From contig CM056995.1 in the NCBI GenBank assembly GCA_029891345.1, positions 217,562,547 through 217,626,546 on the forward strand: a DNA stretch of 64,000 nt. Direction: 5' to 3'. The stretch is from Dryococelus australis. Taxonomy: Eukaryota > Arthropoda > Insecta > Phasmatodea > Phasmatidae. The translations under genes and the position numbers were made by a program. How positions within the stretch are numbered: position 1 is the stretch's first letter; each line of letters starts with the position of its first letter. Positions 60,601-64,000 of the stretch are shown one piece after another. The notes under the pieces are model-generated. The model was not told the origin of the DNA, searched no databases, and was given only the letters and a program-made list of their open reading frames with translations.

Positions 60601-63564
60601 ATTCAACACTTGTGATTTATGCAGAACCATATTTTCTCTGAGTGACATGGGAAAACAAGCTGTTGAGAGTCACATCTCTGGTATGGAACACAGGACTGCA
60701 CAGATTGGTAACAGTTGTTACATTCCAAACATTTCTTTAGCAATTCTTTATGGAAGTATGGTGGTAAACCATATAGAATGACATATGCTTTTAGTTCTTT
60801 CTAACTGTAGTCTGCTTGCAATACTTGCATCTGAAAACATCCTTTGTAAAAGACGAGCACAAGCACTTGCTCTAAACATAGAACTATGCAACATAACAGT
60901 ATGTAAGCATTACAGAGTTTCAGTAACTTGCTCAAGAAGTAAAAATTTATCGATCCCTTATGGTAACTTCTGTTCCAAATTTTTGTTGCCTGTGACTGCC
61001 CATAGCTGCACCCAGTATATTATACTCGTGGTATTTTAACACTTTTATACATAGGGTGATTTTTCACATGTTTGACTCAAAAAGTGTGAAGATACTGAGA
61101 ATAGGCTATACTTACCAGGCTGTAATTTTGTATCCTTCTACCAAGCATGTAAAATTAACCTTGTTGTCTGATAGAAGACAAAATTAAGGCATTAAATAGT
61201 ACCTAGCATACTTATGGCCATGTTACAAACATTATTTTGATGTTGTGAACAGTGATTTTGCTTTAAAAAGACTGATTGTTATGTGTGTTTCATTCTTGCT
61301 ATTTTATTAATTTTGAAATAACCTGTACACCTTTCACATTGTAGATCAAGAACATTAAAAGGTGAGTAAAATATGTTTTGTATGTGTCTAAATTGCCTAG
61401 TATTGGTTTTTGCCAAGTAGTGTGTGAAATTAAATATAGGCTGTTCATGGTTAAGTGAGCACTTTTGAGGTCCTAGTTACTTTTGCCTTTCAGCTGTTTT
61501 TTATTCTTTAACCAACTTTTAAAATAAATATTGCCATGTAAGTAATAAACACAGTGGGTATATTCCACAGCATTCGGAAGTTAACATCTAAGACTAAAAT
61601 AAAATATATTTATCGATTATTATTACAAAAGAGAGGGTTTTCAAAAGTGCTCACTTTATTGTATATGACCTATAATGTCATGTTGGTCAGGAAAAAATTT
61701 ATATTTTACTTGGAAAAGTCAGGGAATTTTATCATCCCTAGCTTGTGGCTACCATGAATATATTTGGAGCCTATTTTTCAAGCAATTTTGTATGATAGCA
61801 TAAAATAGGAAAATAAAGTTTTTTTATGTCATATCTCAGGGACAAAACATCCAATTTTCACAAATTGCTTCATAGAAGTAGCGCTATGATAGGCCATGTA
61901 AACTTACATGTTTTATGTGGGTCGGTCAGTTATTTCCAAAATAAAGAACGTGCAAATATTTTAGGTTTGTAAACCCTATCATTCGAAACATTAGACTGAT
62001 TAAATCAGAAGTTGATACTCTGAATCCAACCACCACAATGCAGTGCATTGCATGCTGGCTTATAGTACAATGTTTTCTGGGTTCAAGTCCCGAGCAAGGC
62101 ATGTGTGTATTTGTAATTTTCCTACTTAAAGTAATAAGAAAAATTTTGGTTTCATGTTATTGCTTTCAAAGAGAAGTCAAGTCCTTCCTACCATCTCAGC
62201 TTTTAAGAAATTATTAAAAAATTAATTGCACCCATGTTGAGGTGACAGCAACATTGCAACCTTTGTATTTTATTGTTGTGGGCTAGCAAATGTGTTTGTA
62301 ATTGATTTTCTTTGTGTAATTTTTTTATTTTTTAGAGATTTTTTCCCATTTTCAGAATTTTTGTACGTATTTGCAAAATCTGATTTTGAAAACCGGGGTT
62401 CTACTGTAGCTAATCTGATATCAGAAAAAAACAATGATGTTTTAATATCAAGTATTTTCGGGGCTAGAAAAGAGTGCATAGTGTTTTGACCATACCTGAC
62501 AATAACTTAATTGTAAAAAATGTAAGCAAAAAGAAATTGTGAAAGAAGCTGTAAGATGTGTGCTGCATTCTAACAGTGACTCTGACTTGTCGAATTTAAA
62601 ACACTCAGGTGTTTCAAAAACTTGTAAGTTTTTGAGTTTGTGATAAGGAACTCGGGTTTAGTTGGCAGACATTTATTTCTGGTGCTTTGAATATTTTTGT
62701 TCGGTAAAAGTGTGGCTTGGCATTATAAGTGACTTATAAATGAAATTCCTACTAGGATACTTTACATTCAACAGAATAAAAAGAGCTTTTATGGGAAAGG
62801 GAAGAGATTTATCAAACTGCACGTTGGACATTTATTGAGATACTGAATTGGATGGTACTAAACCATTTCCACCTGTTAACAAGTTCATATTTAATTTTTT
62901 AAAGTACCTCAGTGATGTGATTTTAGGTATTCTAACAAAAACAGTATTTACATTAATAAAATAAATATTACTTTTACAATTTAGAGGAGATGGAGGTGTG
63001 ATTTTGAGAGCTGATTGCTTGTGATGCATATGATTCTTTCCAAGGGAGCAAACAGGCAGAGTAATAAGCTGGCACCTCAGAGTGGACAGATTGTGTGTTC
63101 ATGTCATATGAAATCCTTTCTTGTATACTTGAAAACTTGAATTAACTTATATGTAAGTGTGACATTGCTTAACAGCTCTTTGAGGACAGCTGAGAATCTG
63201 GAAGTGGCAGCAAGCATACCAAGTGATCGCCTGATGCTGGAAACAGATTGTCCTTGGTGTGAGATCCGACCAACACATGCAAGTTTCCAGTTTGTCAAGA
63301 CGACATTCCCTGCAGTCAAAAAGGAGAAGTGGGAGGATGGCAGCATGGTGAAAGGTCGAAATGAACCTTGCCAAATTGTGTAAATACTGGATTAACTATT
63401 GTGTGTTACTAACGTTTTTTGCAGCAGAAAATATGGAAGTTATTTGATTGGTATTTCTTTGCAGGCAAGTGTTGGAAGCTCTGGCCAGTGCAAGAAATGA
63501 AGATGCTGATGCTTTGTGTGAAACAATATATACCAATACAATGCACTGTTTTTTTAATGTGTAG
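23170..63564 (+). CDS. TATDN1: TATDN1, TatD-family metal-dependent deoxyribonuclease (multi-exon, first exon not seen)
   Basis: Join 23170-23349, 31115-31304, 31385-31588, 63176-63379, 63465-63564. All introns begin GT and end AG, and the phases match at every junction. The spliced frame gives 292 residues, close to the vertebrate protein (about 297) once a short first exon is added. Seen in order: NLTDP near the N-terminus, [13 protein letters not shown] motif ([10 protein letters not shown]), [34 protein letters not shown], and NEPC near the C-terminus. The E, H, H and D of these motifs are the TatD metal ligands. Known of the family: TIM-barrel hydrolase with 3'-5' exonuclease/endonuclease activity on DNA, linked to DNA repair and apoptotic DNA breakdown. 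The missing part is the start codon and about 6-9 residues, because the first visible base completes an Asp codon begun in an upstream exon. Introns are about 7.8 kb, 80 bp, 31.6 kb and 85 bp. No frameshift or stop is seen, so the gene looks functional. Confidence 0.96.
23425..23669 (-). repeat. MITE copy with TATAGG termini, degenerate
   Basis: The right 45 bp, read on the minus strand, give TATAGGCCCATTCACGGGGA, AGTGAGCACTTTTGA and GCCCTAGTAACTTT. This matches the left end of the MITEs at 55048 and 61435. The left end near 23425 is only weakly similar. Confidence 0.5.
23670..24318. other. AT-rich intronic sequence
   Basis: TATDN1 intron 2 sequence with no recognised element. Confidence 0.5.
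24319..24560 (-). repeat. 3' LTR of the gypsy element (left copy)
   Basis: Starts TGTTAC and has TATTTATAGG near 24519, whose complement may be the TATA-like box. The right boundary is an estimate because the second LTR is internally deleted. Confidence 0.65.
24700..25704 (-). pseudogene. Gypsy reverse transcriptase relic, catalytic core deleted
   Basis: From right to left on the minus strand: a protease-to-RT linker ([13 protein letters not shown]), [45 protein letters not shown] and [15 protein letters not shown], typical of the RT N-terminal half. The next residues jump to [17 protein letters not shown], skipping the stretch with the first catalytic Asp. After another gap come [21 protein letters not shown] and the [11 protein letters not shown] thumb motif, so the YxDD box is deleted too. 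The element cannot have moved in this state without help. Confidence 0.8.
26200..27452 (-). pseudogene. Gypsy Gag relic with coiled coil and CCHC knuckle
   Basis: The N-terminal pieces (27452-27258 and 27160-26828) are rich in Val/Asn/Asp heptads ([16 protein letters not shown], then [15 protein letters not shown]), a likely coiled coil. The second ends at [17 protein letters not shown], the usual start of the gypsy capsid domain. Further left, around 26208-26250, the minus strand encodes [14 protein letters not shown], a perfect C-x2-C-x4-H-x4-C zinc knuckle. Several stops lie between. Confidence 0.75.
27575..27725 (-). repeat. 5' LTR of the gypsy element (right copy), internally deleted
   Basis: Matches the left LTR from its start through the ATCTATCTxCACTA phrase, then jumps to AAATTTTTACT, so about 80 bp of U3 are missing. 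The minus-strand end CTTGCAACA precedes CTAATGTCAGAAGTGG, a possible primer-binding region. Confidence 0.6.
27726..28286. other. AT-rich intronic sequence
   Basis: No element recognised. Repeated short AAAAAGTAGATTTTA-like phrases occur near 27783 and 27950. Confidence 0.5.
28287..30165 (+). repeat. Left arm of 1.9-kb inverted repeat (LTR-like)
   Basis: The whole stretch matches the reverse complement of 35909-37829, from TGACGCCGGCTAACAGCCAG to the CGACGGCGT near 30160. Sampled segments agree at roughly 80-85% by eye. Read on the + strand it resembles a long LTR: TG start, AATAAA near 29887, and a primer-binding-site-like TGGCACCCAA at 30100 followed by about 55 bp of leader. Confidence 0.85.
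30166..31114. other. Intron between the repeat arm and exon 3
   Basis: AT-rich intronic sequence with no recognised element. Confidence 0.5.
31115..31304 (+). CDS. TATDN1: TATDN1 exon 3
   Basis: 190 bp, acceptor CTATGTAG, donor GTAATT. It begins by completing a Gly codon and ends with two bases (AA) of a Lys codon. It encodes [10 protein letters not shown], the GECGLDYDR signature with the catalytic/metal-binding Glu, and LQFCPKD, all conserved in TATDN1 proteins. Together with exon 4 it is flanked by a 1.9-kb inverted repeat. Confidence 0.96.
31385..31588 (+). CDS. TATDN1: TATDN1 exon 4
   Basis: 204 bp, separated from exon 3 by an 80-bp intron. Acceptor AACTTAG, donor GTAAGT (consensus). 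It starts with the last base of the Lys codon and ends with TG of a Cys codon. It encodes [19 protein letters not shown] (metal-binding His), NRDR and VVHSFDGS (second His), then GFYIGINGC across the junction. Skipping exons 3 and 4 together removes 394 nt and breaks the frame. Confidence 0.96.
31589..32859. other. Start of the 31.6-kb TATDN1 intron
   Basis: AT-rich sequence with no recognised element. Confidence 0.5.
32860..34000 (-). other. GC-rich insertion with long minus-strand frame, unidentified
   Basis: A sharp rise in GC against the flanks and a minus-strand open frame of 189 codons (33704-33135), rich in Pro, Ser, Gln and Leu. A second frame of 68 codons follows upstream (33971-33765). 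The composition resembles the linker region of degenerate Gag in the 42.7-46.8 kb element, but no domain or zinc knuckle is visible. It is most likely a retroelement fragment; a host exon is not supported. Confidence 0.3.
34001..35908. other. AT-rich intronic sequence
   Basis: No element or exon recognised. Confidence 0.5.
35909..37829 (-). repeat. Right arm of 1.9-kb inverted repeat (LTR-like)
   Basis: Reverse-complement partner of 28287-30165. The primer-binding-site-like TGGCGCCCAAA (minus strand) lies at 35962-35972 and the LTR-like start TGACAAAGGCTAACAGCC at 37829. Both arms stop at about the same point past the primer-binding-like site, so the two are the same unit rather than randomly truncated copies. 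Confidence 0.85.
38424..40350 (-). pseudogene. hAT transposase relic with BED finger
   Basis: Minus-strand order: [15 protein letters not shown] and an in-frame stop near 40.3 kb (BED-type finger), then [29 protein letters not shown] and [21 protein letters not shown] (39806-39585), then [15 protein letters not shown] and [11 protein letters not shown] (39578-39375), then [26 protein letters not shown] (39105-38905), and finally [19 protein letters not shown] (38873-38424), the hAT C-terminal dimerisation motif. Stops and frameshifts separate the blocks. Known role: DDE-type transposase of hAT elements. No matching terminal inverted repeats were located with confidence. Confidence 0.85.
40351..42739. 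other. AT-rich intronic sequence
   Basis: No element recognised. Short open frames only. Confidence 0.5.
42740..43872 (-). other. Pro/Arg-rich minus-strand frames after the protease
   Basis: The frame 43872-43348 begins with [22 protein letters not shown], then becomes Pro/Leu rich. 43297-42747 is spread over two frames. No reverse transcriptase motif is seen, so the element is truncated here or carries an unusual spacer. Confidence 0.35.
44157..44390 (-). pseudogene. Retropepsin-like aspartic protease fragment
   Basis: The frame contains [21 protein letters not shown], in which DTAAD stands for the D-T/S-G-A active site of retropepsins (Gly changed to Ala), then [12 protein letters not shown] and VNVPFLVAP, the flap and C-terminal strand. 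Length and position behind Gag fit. The changed Gly and the frame end make activity unlikely. Confidence 0.6.
44443..44874 (-). pseudogene. Nucleocapsid-like region (relic)
   Basis: Frames here are Pro/Gln rich. One contains [11 protein letters not shown], which is the second half of a CCHC knuckle (normally C-x2-CGQPGHYRREC) with the first Cys lost to a frame break. The other contains [14 protein letters not shown], a Cys pattern lacking the His. Position between capsid and protease fits a nucleocapsid. Confidence 0.5.
45077..45935 (-). pseudogene. Gag with two N-terminal PHD-like zinc fingers and capsid domain
   Basis: ATG at 45933-45935, a frameshift about 10 codons in, then two tandem fingers. 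Finger 1 (45716-45811) has [13 protein letters not shown] and CCEEC. Finger 2 (45554-45649) has [12 protein letters not shown] and CEVC. Both fit C-x2-C, H-x2-C-x2-W, C-x2-C, the second half of a PHD finger. A TGA at 45677-45679 interrupts the linker. The capsid part follows: [40 protein letters not shown] and the LITDLHSR segment, as in the Retrotrans_gag family. Known role of Gag is particle assembly. Finger function is unknown; chromatin or ubiquitin binding is only a guess. Confidence 0.7.
46080..46208 (-). repeat. Duplicated primer-binding-site region
   Basis: CCCCACGTTGGGCGCCAATTGACGC at 46191-46215 and CCCCATGTTGGGCACTAATTGAGGCG at 46090-46115 are two versions of the same LTR-end plus primer-binding sequence. 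Each is preceded on its left by a G run (46142-46155 and 46021-46035) and a GTCTGGCTCRRTTC-like phrase, so a unit of roughly 105 bp has been duplicated. Confidence 0.75.
46209..46835 (-). repeat. 5' LTR of the double-finger gypsy-like element
   Basis: The 3' edge is fixed by the minus-strand junction GGCGTCA/ATTGGCGCCCAACGTGGGG, a CA end two bases before a primer-binding site. A TATA-like GCATAAATAGC lies on the minus strand at 46728-46738. The right edge near 46835 (GTGTACA) is a guess. Confidence 0.6.
46836..47937. other. AT-rich intronic sequence
   Basis: No element recognised. Confidence 0.5.
47938..48245 (+). mobile_element. tRNA-derived SINE, second copy
   Basis: A-box-like TGGCCAGGGTGCTCACG and B-box-like GGTTGAATTCCTGG, then GGAAATTGTGCTGGACGATG, CTTGCCGGTGG, TTTCCCTCGCCCTTACATTCC and CAGTGCCGCC, matching the copy at 22915. 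It ends near a T tract at 48247, the usual Pol III stop. Confidence 0.75.
48513..49254. mobile_element. 742-bp hAT-type non-autonomous element with perfect 8-bp target duplication
   Basis: Left end TAGGGATGGGT, right end ACCCATCCCTA: an 11-bp perfect inverted repeat. CTTCAAAT lies at 48505-48512 and again at 49255-49262, an exact 8-bp target-site duplication. An 8-bp duplication and TAGGGATGGG-like ends are hallmarks of the hAT superfamily. The interior has no transposase motif. Confidence 0.93.
49263..50599. other. AT-rich intronic sequence with a GT/CA tract
   Basis: A mirrored (GT)n(CA)n tract lies at 50011-50040. Nothing else is recognised. Confidence 0.6.
50600..50835 (-). mobile_element. 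SINE body fragment, third copy
   Basis: Read on the minus strand it gives GGAATCGTGCTGGACAATGC, CATTTCCCCTACCCTCACAT and TTCAGGCACTGCTCCATACT, matching the body of the SINEs at 22915 and 47938. The tRNA-like head is absent, so it is 5'-truncated. Confidence 0.75.
50836..52562. other. AT-rich intronic sequence
   Basis: A run of A at 51580-51594. No element recognised. Confidence 0.5.
52563..52855. repeat. Imperfect direct duplication of about 125 bp
   Basis: GAAACCTAAACxG, CAACCAATCATCT, GCTCGTATTGATCCAGT, GAATGCCAGT, CCCCAAT and GCCATCTTGTGAAACCT occur in the same order from about 52564 and again from about 52690. The second copy has an extra CCCAATGTTATGCCAGCCAT segment near 52815, a further short duplication. 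Confidence 0.8.
52890..53156 (+). CDS. Hypothetical small membrane-protein frame, doubtful
   Basis: 88 codons, ATG to TAA. Residues about 26-52 ([25 protein letters not shown]) would form one membrane helix, followed by [10 protein letters not shown] splice-acceptor-like TATTTTTCAG at 52920-52929 lies inside the frame and AATAAA follows the stop at about 53224, so it could instead be a terminal exon starting at 52930. It matches no family I know and lies next to repeats. A chance frame is equally likely. Confidence 0.2.
   Translation: MLAGVSANNTYFSGAKSEESYKYYSLTGILCVVVLIIIQLTFFTVTHVFIKTFRKGLEPVRENVMLSDEPLAIVHWHVPNVRLGIMCC
54327..54350. repeat. (AT)12 microsatellite
   Basis: Perfect AT run, followed by a mixed ACGC/TGTG and (AT)n tract to about 54430. 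Confidence 0.9.
54606..54657. repeat. (AT)26 microsatellite
   Basis: Perfect AT run of 52 bases, likely to form hairpins and be length-polymorphic. Confidence 0.9.
55048..55284. mobile_element. 237-bp MITE with TATAGG inverted termini
   Basis: Left TATAGGCTGTTCATGGTAAAG, right end (minus strand) TATAGGCTGTCCACTGTAAAG, an inverted repeat of about 21 bp. The same unit occurs at 61435-61674 and partly at 23425-23669. TA at the ends suggests a TA target, as in Tc1/mariner-like or related groups; the superfamily is not proven. Confidence 0.8.
55797..55860. repeat. GT-rich tract at the start of the satellite array
   Basis: GTGTGTGTGTGTGTCTGTATG and GTGTGTGTGTATGTGTATG directly precede the first monomer. 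Confidence 0.7.
55861..57745. repeat. Satellite-like array, about 283-bp period, 6-7 monomers
   Basis: The phrase CACTTATTTTCAAAATGGYGGCC or a variant recurs near 55973, 56261, 56548, 56828, 57110, 57390 and 57705, i.e. every 280-290 bp apart from the last step of about 315. Each unit also has CAACCAATTY, ACCAAATTTGTATGCTGGCAGTA, CCATTTTGTAAGATAGCACCA and ATATCTC. Units are diverged from each other, so the array is old. Confidence 0.85.
57746..59039. other. AT-rich sequence between satellite fragments
   Basis: A (CT)n tract lies at about 58993-59010. No gene or known element recognised; the satellite resumes at about 59040. Confidence 0.5.
59040..59125. repeat. Satellite monomer fragment, left part
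   Basis: ACAATTTAACCAAATTCAACTAAAATTTGTATGTAGACAGTATACATTA aligns with the CAACCAATTCNAACCAAATTTGTATGCTGGCAGTA part of the 283-bp monomer. It stops where the transposon begins. Confidence 0.7.
60519..60700 (+). pseudogene. Transposase N-terminus with BED-type zinc finger
   Basis: ATG at 60519 opens a frame ([17 protein letters not shown]) that breaks near 60580. The next frame continues with [16 protein letters not shown] and [10 protein letters not shown], i.e. C-x2-C-x16-H-x5-H. This matches the BED-like N-terminal DNA-binding finger of a transposase family common in arthropods. The remaining transposase is not recognisable. It is broken by one frameshift and by loss of the catalytic part. 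Confidence 0.65.
61435..61674. mobile_element. 240-bp MITE, second copy, nested in the BED transposon
   Basis: Left end TATAGGCTGTTCATGGTTAA, right end (minus strand) TATAGGTCATATACAATAAA, both followed by GTGAGCACTTTTGA. It aligns along its length with 55048-55284. Confidence 0.8.
61748..62010. repeat. Satellite monomer fragment, right part
   Basis: Continues the monomer interrupted at 59125: TGAATATATTTGGAG, TTTTGTATGATAGCA, ATGTCATATCTCAGG, then CATGTAAACTTACATGTTTTATG and TTATTTCCAAAATAAAGAACG. Confidence 0.7.
62020..62110 (+). mobile_element. tRNA-like SINE head fragment
   Basis: TGCAGTGCATTGCATGCTGG (A-box-like) and GGGTTCAAGTCCCGAGCAAGG (B box GGTTCAAGTCC) lie about 45 bp apart, as in tRNA-derived SINEs. 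The rest does not match the SINE at 22915. No tRNA fold is convincing. Confidence 0.5.
62111..63175. other. Last part of the long TATDN1 intron
   Basis: AT-rich, no element recognised. Confidence 0.5.
63176..63379 (+). CDS. TATDN1: TATDN1 exon 5
   Basis: 204 bp, acceptor GCTTAACAG, donor GTAAAT. Its first C completes the TGC Cys codon begun in exon 4, giving the NGCSLRT stretch that matches human NGCSLKT. It encodes the [10 protein letters not shown] motif with the metal-binding Asp, the THAS and FPAVKK segment, and the NEPCQI motif. The intron before it is about 31.6 kb and holds most of the mobile elements of this window. Confidence 0.96.
63465..63564 (+). CDS. TATDN1: TATDN1 exon 6 (terminal)
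   Basis: 100 bp, acceptor TTCTTTGCAG, stop TAG at 63562-63564. Its first G completes a Val codon (GT from exon 5). It encodes [13 protein letters not shown] and ends FFNV, aligned with the human C-terminal helix (QILEIMSAVRDED, ending VFFPGI). The intron before it is 85 bp. Confidence 0.95.
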
Positions 63565-63565
63565 T

Positions 63566-63571
63566 AATAAA
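63566..63571 (+). terminator. TATDN1 polyadenylation signal AATAAA
   Basis: A canonical AATAAA begins two bases after the TATDN1 stop codon. No second perfect hexamer is evident in the following 430 bp, so the 3' UTR may be only about 20-40 nt. Cleavage position is inferred, not seen. Confidence 0.7.
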
Positions 63572-64000
63572 CACTATACTGCAAAGTAATTATTCTCTGA
63601 CAAGTATTGAGGTTTTTTTTTTTTTGGATAGTGTGCTTTCTACATGTAATTTTTGTAAATTTAAAGTTAGTGGTGTAATGATTTCACATTTTTACTGATA
63701 CATTTCCCCAATTTAATTACAATATTCTTGTTTCTGCACTCAATTCGATTCTCACTATTTAATAACAAAAGGTACAAGTATACTAAAAAAAAACATTCAA
63801 AATTACCTCATAAAGTCTGGTTATAAATACACACACCTGTTTTTCATGAGGTGCAAAATCACACAGTAAACAATTTTCAACTTCTGCAAAAGAAAAAAGT
63901 AATATATGTGTAAGATTAACATATTAAGCAGTAAAAAATAATATAGTTTGTTTGAGCAATTGAATGCAAAAGTTTTTGCTGAACCAATTTTTAGAATGTT
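63572..64000. other. AT-rich sequence downstream of TATDN1
   Basis: Poly-T stretch near 63612-63624 and AT-rich sequence. No gene or repeat is recognised up to the window end. Confidence 0.6.

Larger units (their letters stand above)
59126..61757 (+). mobile_element. 2.6-kb DNA transposon with BED-finger gene, inserted in satellite monomer
   Basis: Left end GGGGGCCACTGGCCGGGAAAA; right end, read on the minus strand, TGGTAGCCACAAGCTAGGGAT, followed inward by matching GGGAATT phrases. The sequence left and right of it are consecutive parts of one satellite monomer, so the insertion limits are clear within a few bases. The interior holds a plus-strand BED-finger frame (60519-60700) and a nested MITE. 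No sure target duplication was found. Confidence 0.65.

Noticed and set aside
62020..62110. Functional tRNA gene
   Set aside because: A and B boxes are present but the arms do not fold into a cloverleaf. Better read as a SINE head.
1..64000. CRISPR arrays, operons or bacterial-type systems
   Set aside because: Spliced gene, eukaryotic mobile elements and AT-rich introns show animal nuclear DNA. No regularly spaced short repeats with unique spacers were seen.

Overview
The window is nuclear DNA of an animal with a large, repeat-rich genome. The content points to an arthropod, probably an insect: one host gene with an intron of about 31.6 kb, relics of insect-type Ty3/gypsy LTR elements, CR1/Jockey-like LINEs, BED/hAT-type transposases, tRNA-derived SINEs and an AT-rich background. 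The species cannot be named from the sequence alone.

The only host gene that is clearly real is TATDN1 (TatD-family metal-dependent deoxyribonuclease) on the + strand. Five exons are visible at 23170-23349, 31115-31304, 31385-31588, 63176-63379 and 63465-63564. Every exon pair joins in frame at GT/AG sites, and all the metal-binding signatures of the family are intact. The exon with the start codon (about 6-9 codons) was not found and lies upstream, possibly outside the window. An AATAAA signal begins 2 nt after the stop codon.

Layout. 0.5-4.3 kb: a DNA transposon with matching inverted termini and a broken transposase-like gene, holding a solo LTR whose U3 carries an exact 80-bp-period tandem repeat. 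6.5-7.3 kb: 3' LTR, polypurine tract and integrase tail of a minus-strand gypsy element. 7.3-10.9 kb: unresolved, locally GC-rich repeat material. 10.9-12.2 kb: hAT-like transposase relic. 16.3-16.5 kb: a small CpG-rich island. 16.7-21.1 kb: CR1-like LINE, minus strand. 21.2-22.4 kb: a second, 5'-truncated LINE with a (TGTA)n tail. 22.9-23.1 kb: a SINE ending close to the exon 2 splice acceptor. 24.3-27.7 kb: a gypsy element with both LTRs but its reverse transcriptase core deleted. 28.3-30.2 and 35.9-37.8 kb: a 1.9-kb inverted repeat pair flanking TATDN1 exons 3 and 4. 38.4-40.4 kb: hAT transposase relic. 42.7-46.8 kb: a gypsy-like element whose Gag begins with two tandem PHD-like zinc fingers and whose leader duplicates the primer-binding site. 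48.5-49.3 kb: a 742-bp hAT-type non-autonomous element with a perfect 8-bp target-site duplication. 55.8-57.7 kb: a tandem array of about 283-bp monomers, with further fragments split by a 2.6-kb BED-finger transposon that itself contains a 240-bp MITE.

The genes do not form an operon or pathway. The window is one housekeeping gene whose introns have been filled by many generations of mobile elements. The observations most worth testing are the inverted repeats that could drive circular RNA or exon skipping of TATDN1 exons 3-4, the double-finger Gag, and the DNA transposon that ties a widespread uncharacterised arthropod protein family to defined inverted termini.
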